DNA from: Scolanthus callimorphus
Lineage: Eukaryota; Cnidaria; Anthozoa; Actiniaria; Edwardsiidae
Assembly: GCA_033964015.1 (NCBI GenBank)
Contig: CM066913.1
Location: 27,554,790-27,618,789, forward strand
Direction of reading: 5' to 3'
Length of the DNA: 64,000 nucleotides
This document shows, in pieces, positions 54,346 to 64,000 of this stretch (position 1 is its first letter; every line of letters starts with the position of its first letter). A program made the position numbers and the translations under genes. The notes below the pieces were generated by a model that searched no databases, was not told the DNA's origin, and worked only from the letters and a program-made list of their open reading frames with translations.

Positions 54346-55557
54346 ACCACACCAGATAGGAGTTACTCTATAACTGTTTACAGTGTAGTTTACAGGAAAT
54401 AAGTCGTGAGCATTCCTCTATTTATCTATGTGTTTTTAAAGATTGTCCGCCATTTTGGATTTTAAAAGTTGATTGACAGGTGTGGTTAAAAAAAATTTGA
54501 TTGACAGACGTGGTTAAAAAAATTTGATTGACAGGTGCCACGCCCATGATTGGAATGTGCCACGCCCATGATTGGAATGTGCCAGAACACCCCAGTCACT
54601 ACTACTCATGCAGTATTGAACAAAATTATATTTCTATGAAACAAGTCTCCTGCGTGCTTCTAAATGTGGCAAAAGTCTTGAAGTCCCGTGTTTCTCACTT
54701 CCTCGTTGGTCAACAAGGTGACAAATTCCATTTCTCGCAGTTGTGATAAAATGTTTTCGCTTGTGTTACTCGAGTTCTGTCATTGGAAATAACATTTGGG
54801 TACATCTTGTAATGTTGAAGATACTTTGTGGTTGTTGCTGAGGTGGTTGTATTGCATTTCACGCCAACAAACTGGTAGAAACCAAGCCGCACGCTTCTTC
54901 GCTTCGATAGAATGGCGTACGGGAAGGACGCGGTCAAGCGGAAACGACCGCACTCGAAACTTATTTGGCTGTTTATCCTCTTGTATCAGCTCGAATGACT
55001 CCAAAATGGTATTTAGCAGCTAGATATAGTGTTTCCCCAGAAAGCACTTACATTTGCTCCGAAATTCGGGCAACGACTCCACCGTGAGAGCGAAATTTCG
55101 CAGTTGGCTTCACACAATCTCTGTTGAAAAATTTCACCCGTACCCCAAAGCGGCCCATGGCGCAATGCATGTCGGGATATTGTGGAAATGGGGAATAACA
55201 CGCTATTTTGGGAGTGTGAGTTGTAACACACATACGCATGCGCAGTAGCTACTTCTAATGCTTATGTGAGCCACTTAACTAATGGGTAGTGTTGATAATC
55301 TTCCGACGATTACGTTTGCAGCATTTATTTCATGCAACGTTCGTTTTAAAGCCATGGGAAAAAATAAACAAAAAGAAAATACGCGGGTACCCTGTGGTTT
55401 TGTGGAGAAACAAAAAAAATACGGCCGTACGGCCACACCCGCCAACGGCGCGATTGCAAACAACCCATTTTGAAACAACCTCGGGCCAAGGGGGGGGGGG
55501 GGGGGGCACCCGCTGGTCCACGGACTATAAAGGGTACAAACTTTATTTCAAGCTTTA
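54346..55557. other. Mostly unique sequence, possible small ORF
   Basis: Near 54450-54580 the motifs GATTGACAG and GCCACGCCCATGATTGGAAT are each repeated two or three times in tandem. A short ORF at 54912-54998 (MAYGKDAVKRKRPHSKLIWL, then a hydrophobic end, 28 codons) has a fair start context, but no splice site or homology supports it. A G-run of 17 lies at 55490-55506. Confidence 0.4.
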
Positions 55558-56062
55558 TTAAAAGCGCGCCAATCTCTTCTGCAAAACTAAGATTTTTTTC
55601 CTGATAGGTTGAAGCAGCTCGTGCCCTATAAGGCCGTAAAGAGAATACAAAAGAATTGTATATACATTAAGTAACGTTTTGAAAGGAACCAAATGTCTTA
55701 ATCTAGATATAATTCCATTGTTTTTACTGGATTTTGGAGGCAACATAATTTGCATGATATTTCCAAGAGAGATTACTGTCAATCAGCACGCCCAAATATT
55801 TTATATAATCTTTACGTTCTAGTGTTACATAAGCATTTGCACGATTATCGAAAATTTTGAGGTTGATATCATAGGTTATACGCTTTTGGTACGGATTGAA
55901 GAGTACATAATTGGTATTTTTAATATTCAACGAAAATTTGTTGGCAGTTAGCCATTCTCCAACCTTGATTAATTCGGTATTTATTATAGTTTTACGACAG
56001 AAGATATTTGTTTGCGTATAAGAGGTTTGTGTCATCAGCAAAAAGAAAAACAAATTTGCTTA
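55558..56062 (-). pseudogene. LINE reverse transcriptase fragment
   Basis: On the minus strand, a FADDTNLLYAN box (RT catalytic F-A-D-D, about 56040) is followed, after a frame change, by ELIKVGEWLTANKFSLNIKN and YIKYLGVLIDSNLSW, and after another by GIISRLRHLVPFKTLLNVY and ILVLQKRLARF. This is the palm-thumb part of a non-LTR (Jockey/CR1-like) RT. It is truncated at both ends and dead. Confidence 0.75.
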
Positions 56063-56100
56063 TCTGAAGCTTTGTAGATATCATTCATACCAGAAAAGGA

Positions 56101-56119
56101 CCCGTCACTCTGTGACGGG
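56101..56119. other. Perfect hairpin CCCGTCAC-TCT-GTGACGGG
   Basis: An 8 bp GC-rich stem with a 3-base loop sits just beyond the 5' end of the LINE fragment. In a eukaryotic context it is unlikely to be a transcription terminator. Its role is unknown. Confidence 0.6.
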
Positions 56120-57880
56120 ATCGAAAGATAACAGACGTCATTTTCTTTTGCAGACAGTTATATTATCTATGCATTTAAATTTACGGGTTGTTGATGGTGT
56201 TGGGCAATGGCTAGGAAATACCACCCCCATGCCGAAATAGAGTAGTATTGTTTTTTTTGGCGAAACAAAGCGTCATGTGCATTTCGCCGTTGTTTGGCCC
56301 TGGCTATGCATGGTCTCCCTGTGGTGTCTCCTTGGTTTTGGCGTGAAAAGTACGCACGCGCGCGAATCAGTTGTCGTATGTACTTGAACAAAGCCCCAAA
56401 ATGCCGCATTAAATAACTTATTGAACCTCATCAAAAATCGAATCGACAGAGTTCACAAATAGAATCTAGCATTGTGGCTAAATGCAAACAACACTGCAGT
56501 TTTGATATCTTTTCAATGGGAACTCGAGTGGGGAAAGAAAACTACAAAATCTAGAAGAACACAAAATCTAGCGGAGACTTTGGCAAAATGAGAAAGTCAA
56601 CAATGTTCGAATACAAAGGACCAGTATGCTTGAATTTAGGTAAATACTCTGAAACGATTTATTACAATTTGGTAATTGCGAGGCAAGTTTGTGACCCACA
56701 GAGGCAAAATTATTCGCGGATCCAGGATTTTTTTCAGAGGGGGGAGGGGCGGGGCGGGGGGGGGGGGGGATGAAGCACTAAGTTGGACTGGTTATGATCC
56801 GTACTGAGTTCAAATAACTACTAATTTATCACTATCGAATATTTGCAAAAAACACACCCATAGGCGTGAAAATATAGTAGTTTTGCTTTCTATCTATACA
56901 ATAATTACTTGGGTACCCGGCGATTTCGTGGGGTACTCGCGATGTGAAGTCAAAATCTCTTCGCCGTCGGTAGATGTACTCGACGCGAGTAGCAACGCCA
57001 CGTAAGAAGTCGAGCCGTTTATATGTGCTGGTCTCGTGAAGTCGATAATAACTACCAGAGAAAAAAGGCAAGGGGAAGAGCTCATCAAACATCAGCAAGG
57101 AAACGAGTTTCTGCGTTCAGTTCCATCGTCTTTGGTTTTTGATATGGACCCGATAGCTCGGATTTGAGTGTATAAGCTTATAACCAGCCGACAAATGACC
57201 CAAATTATAACAGGGTAAATACAAAACCCCATACAAATATGGCGTACCCTTTTAAAGTTATAAGGCACTGACCAACTAAACTCGAAGCGAAAAGTCCGCG
57301 GTTTCAGCATCGTTACACAAAATCAACTGAATACACAAACGAAGCCTAAAGCCATAATAAGTTTGTAAGGCACTCGAGTTTGGCAGGGATTCGACTGCGC
57401 CATGCAGTAACCAACCTTGAAACAACGGATACTGAAGAGCCAGGGTTTTCTGTTCACCTAGTCTTCTGTTTTCCATTGCAAATGAGGCTAATTTCCTCGA
57501 TAGGACGACAAATAAAGCCGTGAAGGGCGCCCGCGGGGCGATGCCAAAAACCCGGCCGCTCGAATGATAACAGCCGAGACCGTTTAATTGGTTTCAAGGG
57601 TCTGTTCTTGCCTTACAACTAAAATACATCTTCTTGCCTTACAACTAAATATATTATTTCTCTGTCAAAATACTAAGACCGGGTAACGAGGATGATTTTC
57701 TGTGAGTCCTGTTCGATTTATAGCCGTCGTTTTATTAAGCGCCGCCATTTTTGTTTTGAAAGTACATGAAACTACAGTGGGGGGAGGGGGAGAGTTCTGT
57801 GATCTGATTGGCCGAGCGGTTTGTGTACAAAATATTACCAAAACTGGTAATGAACCGGACTGATGAAGAGAAGGTGGAAT
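56120..57880. other. Intergenic sequence, no supported gene
   Basis: Minus-strand frames at 57092-57476 contain a hydrophobic stretch (FCIYPVIIWVICRLVISLY) but no splice or family support. A G-rich run lies at 56738-56769. GTGTCTCC-type and GCACGCGCGCG sequence at 56310-56380 resembles 6440-6490. Confidence 0.4.
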
Positions 57881-57987
57881 TCTCGACAGTGGGCGTGTCT
57901 TGGTTGGAAAAGATTCATCCTGGGCAAGAGAAATATAAGAGAACATATCCACGTGCCCTATGAAAGTCGACAATAAGAATCTAATAT
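57880..57987 (+). promoter_or_regulatory. Promoter-like segment, interrupted copy
   Basis: CCTGGGCAAG, AATATAAGAGAAC (TATA-like) and CTATGAAAGTCGACAATAAG are shared with the minus-strand segment at 60600-60690, where the ORF continues uninterrupted. Here the ORF MKVDNKNL is cut by element C right after AAGAATCTA. Confidence 0.5.
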
Positions 57988-59392
57988 ATAGATTTAGCCA
58001 CTGGCTAAAAGCGGAGCTCCCGGCTACATATTTTTCTGCTAACGAGGCAAAAAGGTTGCCATTGTACATAGGCGTAGTCTTGCACCGTCATACCACTCGA
58101 CTAAGCACTTGCCATTTTGATAATTTCACCCCCTGCGACTAACACAACTTCACCCAAGTCTGGTTGTATGAGGTTTATCCCTTCCTGAGATATGTTCGTT
58201 TTCACTTATGATGACGTCATCGATGGCGTCATACCACGTGACCATACAGTCGCACCCCCCTTGACACTTAGAAAACTTCACCCAAGTTTGGTTGTCTGAG
58301 GTTTATCTCTTCCTGAGATATGTTCTTTTTCTTCTATGATGACGTCATCGATGACGTCGTGCCACGTGACCATACAGTTGTACCCCCCTTGCACCTTAGA
58401 TAACTTCACCTAATTTGTTGTCTGAGGTTTATCTCTTCCTGAGATATGTTCTTTTTCTCTTGTGATGACGTCATCGATGACGTCATACCACGTGACCATA
58501 CAGTTGCACCCCCTTGCCATTTAGATAACTTCACCTAAGTTTGGTTGTCTCAGGTTTATCTCTTCCTGAGATATGTTCTTTTTCTCTTGTGATGACGTCG
58601 TCGATGACGTCATACCACGTGACTATACAGTTTCACCCCCCTTGCCACTAACACAACTTCACCCAAGTCTGGTTGTCTGAGGTTTATCCCTTCCTGAGAT
58701 ATGTTCTTTTTCTCTTGTGATGACGTCATCGATGACGTCATACCACGTGACCATACAGTTGCACCCCCTTGCCACTTAGATAACTTCACCCAAGTTTGGT
58801 TGTCTGAGGTTTATCTCTTCCTGAGATATGTTCTTTTTCTCCTATGATGACGTCATCGATGACGTCATGCCACGTGACTATACAGTTGCACTCCCCTTTT
58901 GAGGTTCATCCCTTCCAGAGATATATCCTTTTTCTCTTTGATGACGTCATCGATGACGTCACGTCACGTGATCATGTTACAGCACCCCCCTGGTAGCACA
59001 GAGAAAATATCCCAAGGTTGGTTGTCTTATAGCATGTTCCCTTGAAGAGAAATAATTTTTTCTTAGTATACCACAGGGTTCCCATGAGTTTCCGCGTACG
59101 GCGGACGGACGGACGGACGCCGGACGGACGTACGCTATACCGTTTATACCAGGAAGAAACAAAAAATTCATACCTCAAGAAGGGAACCACCTATGGCAAC
59201 CAAACTTGGACACATTCATCTTTTGGGCGATACCACTTCAACGCCATAATCATTTGACTTGGTGCCGTCAATAACGTAAGCAAAAGGAGCGAGAAAGCCC
59301 GTGACGTTTCAAAATCAACTCCATAGTTATGCCTAGACGTTATTTCCTTGGGTATGGTTCTCCGCTTGCGCGGGCCTTCGCAGGAGCTCCGC
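57985..59392 (+). mobile_element. Element C: largest intact GGAGC-family member
   Basis: The left end ATATAGATTTAGCCACTGGC with hairpin TTTAGCC-ACT-GGCTAAA and AGCGGAGCTCCCGG leads into about seven tandem units of 126-128 bp (from about 58170 to 58960). Each unit has the perfect palindrome of two TGACGTCA sites around ATCGAT, then CCACGTGAC, a C-run, TTTGGTTGTCTGAGG and TTTATCTCTTCCTGAGATAT. A (CGGA)n tract lies at 59098-59130. The right end is GGTTCTCCGCTTGCGCGGGC, GGAGCTCCGCTAAAAATAGA, again a hairpin. It is non-coding. It interrupts a segment whose uninterrupted relative lies at 60600, placing the left border at 57985-57988. Confidence 0.75.
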
Positions 59393-60351
59393 TAAAAATA
59401 GATTTCGAGCGCCTTCCGAGAGGATGTTTTGTGATCTTGATAATCAAAACCATTTTATTGTAAAATTTGATAGGCTTATTCATTATTGTGGTACAGGTGA
59501 TAGCTTACAAAAAATGTTGCAATTTTTCCCTCCCATGTTTTCCGCAGTTCAAAACAAAACTGAACTCAAGTAAAATCAAACGGCAAAGTCGATAAATAGA
59601 CAACTTCAACTAACAAGCGGCGATTTGTGTTCTTATTTTAGGCTTTTCAAGCACATCTCAACTAGAAAAGTAGAATAGAAGTCATGTTTTGTGAAAGCAC
59701 AATATGTTTGTTTCTAGCCTTAGCTAATTCAAAAGAAGGAAAATGATTTATTTTTTAATCAAATGTTTTTGTCTCATCTTACAACACAATTTCGCTATAG
59801 AAGCAGAATGATCAAGCGGAAAACGAAGATATTGCGATCCGATTTTACTTTATTTTAACAAAAAACGAAGATACAAGCACATAAAAGCGAAGTTATTTCA
59901 CAGAAATTTTACTAGGTCTAAACTATATATTTTCAAACTGAGCTTCAGATGTAAAGTAGCTTCAAAAAGGCCGCTGCCGAACAAACGTCAAAAAAATAGA
60001 AGTGACAGAAAGAAGACAACACACGAAAATGCTTACTTGTTTTTTCCGGATCCGGATTTTTAACAGCAGAACCTTTATCATTAAAAGACTATAAGTAGTC
60101 AAGCTTATTCCAAGGAAGCTCTCTTTGAGGAATAAGGGGAGTTTTTTCATCAATTTCTCATGTTTGGCTGTACAACGCCAACATGTTTAGCCTCGTAAAA
60201 GTTTTTTCTTAGGAACGACTTGTTCTTCTCCTTTTTCTTTCGAAAGTTTGGTGAAACAGTGTAGAAGTCTCCATCTATGGATGGAACTAGTGCAGGCAAC
60301 ACAAACCGACGAAACAACAGAAAAGCTTAGTTCCAGGACTTTTTTTCTTAC
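59393..60351. other. Intergenic or intronic sequence
   Basis: A minus-strand frame near 60030-60155 ends at a consensus donor GTAAGC (about 60034) and reads DEKTPLIPQRELPWNKLDYL before a stop in one frame. It could be a second exon of the gene at 60352-60623, but the phase was not resolved. Confidence 0.3.
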
Positions 60352-60623
60352 CATAGGAAAGTACTTCTGAGAGCAGACTTTTCTTTTAAATTGATGAAGT
60401 TTGTCAAGACTGAAACCTCAACACCAAAAAAAAGCCAAAGAACTCGATAAAGGACTAAATGACTCAGACGACTCAGCAATGCCAAAGAGCTGCTTATCAA
60501 TGAAAAATCGGAGGAGCAGCATCCACACGGCGGGAAGTTGTTGAAGGCGTTGTGCGACACCGTGACAGCACTCGTCAACTTCAATAGATTCTTATTGTCG
60601 ACTTTCATAGGGATGGACACCAA
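60352..60623 (-). CDS. Candidate first exon, protein with hydrophobic segment
   Basis: On the minus strand MVSIPMKVDNKNLLKLTSAV opens an 89-codon frame that ends in a consensus donor CTATG/GTAAGA at 60351. A Cys cluster (PPCGCCSSDF) is followed by a hydrophobic segment HLVLYRVLWLFFGVEVSVL, possibly membrane-spanning, and a Lys-rich end. A TATA-like TATAAGA lies about 50 bp upstream of MKVDNKNL, which may be the true start since it is shared with 57960. The continuing exon is unknown and so is the family. Confidence 0.4.
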
Positions 60624-60664
60624 TACGCGCGATGGATTGTCTTATATCAATTCACCTTGCCCTG

Positions 60665-60775
60665 GGCTAAATTCTAATTCAAGCGATTTCTTAAGCGAGG
60701 GACAAAGCTGACTTCGCCGCCATGTTGAAATCTCCAACAGAAACTAAAAAAGAACTCAGTTCGCACAGCCGAAAG
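60665..60775. repeat. Promoter-like repeat, copy 1
   Basis: TTCTAATTCAAGCGATTTCTTAAGCGAGGGACAAAGC, then GCCGCCATGTTGAAATCTCC and AAAGAACTCAGTTCGC. About 85 percent of positions recur at 62355-62460. A degenerate YY1-like site (GCCGCCATGTTG) lies inside. Confidence 0.6.
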
Positions 60776-61135
60776 CATCATAGCTATCCAGACCTAAATG
60801 GTTCTGTCACAGATTACCTGCAGGGATGTGCAGGGATAATTCTTATTCAAAAGCTTTAAAATTTTTCATTCAACCTGAACAAACGTACACCGCTGCCTTG
60901 TTTTCCTGAGCGCGCGCTAAGGCGAAATGACATACTTAGACAAAGCAAAGCCATGAATGACATTCTCTAAGTATAAATCCTGAGGCTGTATCGGAAAACG
61001 AAGGGCACAAACCCGTAGTGAAGGAATAAATCTCTCCAGTGGCGTGTTTTTGTTGGAAAAGGTTAACCTTTGGTTAAGTACTATTAACATTATGAGCGGC
61101 TGATTTGACAAATCGGACGCGAATATTGTAAATAG
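60776..61135. other. Intergenic sequence, no feature seen
   Basis: No supported gene or repeat. Confidence 0.4.
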
Positions 61136-61137
61136 CT

Positions 61138-61522
61138 TATGATGTGTCAAGACAACAACTCTGGTATTCCTTTGTTAAAAAAAATTTGGATGACAAGTAC
61201 TATTGAAAATCCAAGGCAGGATGAATTCAATTCAATTGAATAGGTTTTTAGCATTCATTTGTTTTATTGATGACAATGAATAGGCCTTTTGTTGTAAATG
61301 ATGTAATACACAAAATAATGATATGTCAAGACAACAACTCTATTCTTTTCTTTAAACGAATATTATTTTGTTTAAACGAATAATGACAAGCCGAAGTACT
61401 ATTGAACATCCAAGGCAGGATGATTTCAATTCAATTGAAAAGTTGTTTAGCATTCTTTTGTTTTATTGATGACAATGAATAGGCCTTTTGTTGTAAATGA
61501 TGTAATACAAAAAAATAATGAA
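61138..61522. repeat. Tandem duplication, about 185-200 bp unit
   Basis: The series TGTCAAGACAACAACTCT, ATTCAATTCAATTGAA, TAGCATTC and GATGACAATGAATAGGCC, ending AAATGATGTAATACA, occurs twice (from about 61143 and 61323). The second copy has an extra TTTAAACGAATATT / TTTAAACGAATAAT duplication. Confidence 0.85.
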
Positions 61523-62354
61523 CTAGCTTTTGTTTAATCAACTGTAGCTGAAAGTTGTGTCAATGACATTTATTCATTCGATGCTTTCAGGGATGTTAAG
61601 TACTGTTAAAAATGAAGCGTAGCGCTTTTGGTACGCCAAACTTGTTACACGTCGCTTTCTCTGCTCTTCAAAATCGTGTGGCCAGATGCATGGGACTCTT
61701 CGAAAGTCTAAAATACGGCAGGACAGCAGTTGGATAGAGGCATCCGTACCGATACGAGTAACAAGAGCTTTTTGAGACAACAATCGAACAAGAAATGAAG
61801 GTAGTACCCGTTATAGCCATTTTTTTCAAACTGATTGTTAAATTGAATGTAAAATACATAAAATATCGAACTATTTTCATTTGTTTAAGGTTTCCAAACT
61901 GGTTTCGAAAGCATTGCACGCAGAGGGATTGGGGAATAAACAAAAGGACACAACAATGGCGCAAGTGGGCACGAGGTCAAGAAATTGTTGGAAAGGCAGT
62001 GGAGGGAAAGCAATTCAGCTGGAGTCTCTGGTTATTCATTGATGTATTGAACGATGCGTCTTTTTTTAATGTTATTTTTTATAACAAGACAGCTTTCTGG
62101 TCAAATGAACATTAGTCTGCTTGCAGCCGTTCTTGACTTTATACTAAATAACAGTTTATTATTGTCGACAAAGCAACTAGCCTAATTGTGTCAAATGTTT
62201 TTCTTACTTAAAGTTTTGAGTAAGTTTTTTCATAGTCGTAATTTAACTAAAATAGTTCAGCAGTGACCTGGTATCCGGTTTACAAGGCTAGTCATGTGAC
62301 CTAAATTGTGATTTCTCATTGGATACCTACTTCATGAATAATTGATGAATATTA
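61523..62354. other. Intergenic sequence, no feature seen
   Basis: Short overlapping frames only; no gene or repeat could be supported. Confidence 0.4.
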
Positions 62355-62460
62355 TAAGTTCTAATTCAAGCCATTTTTTCAGCAAGGAACAAAGCCACAA
62401 TCGCGGCCATCTTGAAATCTCCAACATAAACTATAAACGAACTCAGTTCCCTCAACACGT
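62355..62460. repeat. Promoter-like repeat, copy 2
   Basis: The direct-repeat partner of 60665-60775, with GCGGCCATCTTGAAATCTCC, a good YY1-type site (GCCATCTTG), and AACGAACTCAGTTCCC. Confidence 0.6.
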
Positions 62461-62509
62461 TAAACCGTCTGTATTTGTCTATGCTTAATAAAGAAGGTTT
62501 ATTGACTTT

Positions 62510-62788
62510 TCAATTGTGAATTTTATTTACATCAAAAAGAGTATGGCACGCGTCGCAGTGTTTACTCTCTAAGAAGTTGGTCTTCTTACATCGAGGGCAT
62601 ATGCGGACCGATAACTCTTGAGTATCTCCCGAAATGCTTTCTAAGCTAATGTCTATCCATCGCTGGATAAACGATTTATCCAATACAAGTTCGTGTCCTG
62701 TTGGAATGACCATTTCTCTATTTACTATTCGTAGCTTGTGCAAATTTTTTTGAATCAGCTCAAGTATTTGCGCTTGCTTGTCGCTCAT
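62510..62788 (-). CDS. Small zinc-ribbon protein, 92 residues
   Basis: On the minus strand an intronless frame starts at 62788 (AACAAAATGAGC, a fair start context) and stops at 62510. The first half is helical and charged (MSDKQAQILELIQKNLHKLR). The second half ends in a zinc-ribbon-like four-cysteine module, C-P-R-C then C-D-A-C about 14 residues apart (ICPRCKKTNF, KHCDACHTLFD). A polyadenylation signal AATAAA follows at about 62500. The four cysteines likely bind one zinc. The partner and process are unknown, and I do not recognise a family. It could also be the last exon of a longer gene, but the ATG and 3' signal fit a complete small gene. Confidence 0.55.
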   Translation of the reverse strand: MSDKQAQILELIQKNLHKLRIVNREMVIPTGHELVLDKSFIQRWIDISLESISGDTQELSVRICPRCKKTNFLESKHCDACHTLFDVNKIHN

Positions 62789-63100
62789 TTTGTTTTTATT
62801 AAAGTTCCGCCAATGTTCCTATAACGATGCTTCAAAATATCCTCTCAAGATCGCTCTGAAGGTATCCCAGATATCAGGTGCTTGTTTTTACAGAAACAAC
62901 AGAAGCAAAATTGATCCGGTTCTTGGTTCTTGCTTGCCCAATTTAGCGAAACTTGTAGGTCTTTGAAAACAAATACAAATAAAGCTGCTGCCATGAAGAG
63001 TACATAGCTCCACCAAGTGTTTTTTTTTATGATTACACTTCTCTGCTGTCAAGATGAGTGGAAGTTTTTCAAAGTTTACTCGAGTTTATATTCATCAAAA
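62789..63100. other. Upstream flank of the zinc-ribbon gene
   Basis: No clear TATA box; nothing else was seen. Confidence 0.35.
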
Positions 63101-63179
63101 GTCGGTCAATTATTGGCATGACTGTCACACTAGAGTCCCGGGCCCTCACGATGATGGCGCTATTATTCGTCCCCACATT

Positions 63180-63375
63180 TCCACAGGACCCAAGGGGACG
63201 AGTCATCGACTTGAAGCGGTTTCTCGTGGTTTCTCATGTTTACCAAGGGGATGAGTCATCGACCAATCCGGATCAACTATAGAATTCGCAAAGGGGATTA
63301 CTTCCGGGACACGTGTGTTTACCAAGGGGATGAGTCATCAATCAATCCGCTACGGAATTCCCAAGGGGTTGCTCT
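63180..63375. repeat. Short direct repeat ACCAAGGGGATGAGTCATC
   Basis: TTTACCAAGGGGATGAGTCATC with CAATCCG and a GGAATTC/GAATTC block occurs twice, about 92 bp apart (63237 and 63329). A related GGGGACGAGTCATCGAC lies at 63194. Confidence 0.7.
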
Positions 63376-63449
63376 AACCCCCCTAACAATAGGTGGTAAT
63401 CCGACGTCATTTCCGATGGTTGCTCTGGTTTCTCGGGTTGCTCAGGGTT

Positions 63450-63935
63450 CCTAAGACCCCAACAATAGGAGCTAATCTCAGAACAATACTGGATTTAATC
63501 CATAGAACAAAAGAGGGGAAATGCCCTTGACAACTTGCTATTGTGGCGTTGAACGCTTAGTATCCTACTTCTATCTTACTATGTTTACCTTTCTGGCCAA
63601 TATTTTACCGGTTTTGCACAAACAACGGTTTTGATAATGCACAAACAACTAACTTAAGCTTTACGTAAGTTGTTTTTTGAATTCAAAAGAAATTAGCAAT
63701 TCAAACTGTCGAAAGAAACCAACCAAGCTATCTTATGTTATTTTATCTTGGAATCTGAAATAAAGTTGCTGATTGTCAAAACAGAATTCCACCTGCTTCT
63801 TATATAAAATGAATTTGTTGTGTCAAGTTGTTTAAGTCAAGTTAGGTTTTGTAAACTTTGCTCGTTTGTTTGGCACGCGTTCGGTGCAAAACCTAACTGT
63901 CTTTCTCTGGAAATGTTTGCATCAACATTATTAAT
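63450..63935. other. Intergenic sequence, no feature seen
   Basis: No supported gene or repeat. Confidence 0.4.
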
Positions 63936-63937
63936 AA

Positions 63938-64000
63938 GTAATCATACGACTATTCTCGTTCAATTTGGGATTTTAATTACAATTTACATCACTCGTGACT
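63938..64000 (+). mobile_element. MITE (AATCATACGACT family), cut by window end
   Basis: AATAAGTAATCATACGACTA, TTCTCGTTCAATTTGGGATT and CACTCGTGA match the left arm of the element at 35645-35893. Confidence 0.7.

Noticed and set aside
57092..57476. Minus-strand ORFs with a hydrophobic segment, possible receptor
   Set aside because: Frames are short, no family motif, no convincing splice sites.

Overview
The window looks like a repeat-dense stretch of a metazoan nuclear genome. A stony coral or other anthozoan cnidarian is the best guess; this is inferred from the mix of elements (BEL/Pao, an SGNH-bearing Ngaro/DIRS-like element, a Crypton-type recombinase, a tRNA-headed SINE, many snap-back MITEs), not from a species-diagnostic gene. 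There are no bacterial-style operons. Host gene content is sparse: a zinc-ribbon ORF (62.5-62.8 kb, minus) and a few isolated exons with good splice sites (19.1-19.6, 36.5-36.7, 37.3-37.5 and 60.35-60.6 kb).

Layout. 1-5.49 kb is a tandem array of a 1.67 kb unit; every unit carries a ~277 bp TA-flanked MITE, and the array ends exactly at a MITE end. 5.6-16 kb is a nest of inverted (foldback) repeats, MITEs and two members of an element family with hairpin ends. 16.5-17.3 kb is a broken protein-coding remnant. 20.3-21.8 kb holds a broken zinc-finger plus packaging-type ATPase gene facing an inverted, internally deleted copy of itself. 22.3-23.6 kb is another foldback.

24.8-33.3 kb is a stack of insertions. 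An SGNH hydrolase ORF of a Ngaro/DIRS-like element is split by a decayed Ty3/Gypsy-type element. That element has a SINE at its left LTR and a hairpin-ended element inserted in its reverse transcriptase. The Ngaro RT/RNase H region further right is split by a MITE. A Crypton-type tyrosine recombinase gene, disrupted in its 5' part, follows at 33.6-35.0 kb.

36.5-37.5 kb may be a divergent promoter region with two YY1-like sites. 37.9-54.35 kb is a large low-complexity block: decamer minisatellites in opposite orientation at its two sides, a ~395 bp tandem array, and a foldback element whose right arm is interrupted by a very young 7,867 bp BEL/Pao retrotransposon (607 bp LTRs differing at one base by eye, 5 bp target duplication CCCAT). 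The BEL polyprotein shows a -1 frame break between RNase H and integrase and another near its C-terminus.

54.4-64 kb has a truncated LINE reverse transcriptase, a third large hairpin-ended element (58.0-59.4 kb), duplicated promoter-like segments, the zinc-ribbon gene and the start of a MITE also seen complete at 35.6 kb. Across the window the hairpin-ended family carries arrays of ~120-130 bp units, each with a perfect 22 bp palindrome holding two CRE-type TGACGTCA sites next to a CACGTG E-box. It is the most unusual recurring structure here. All comparisons were by eye; no alignments or database searches were run.
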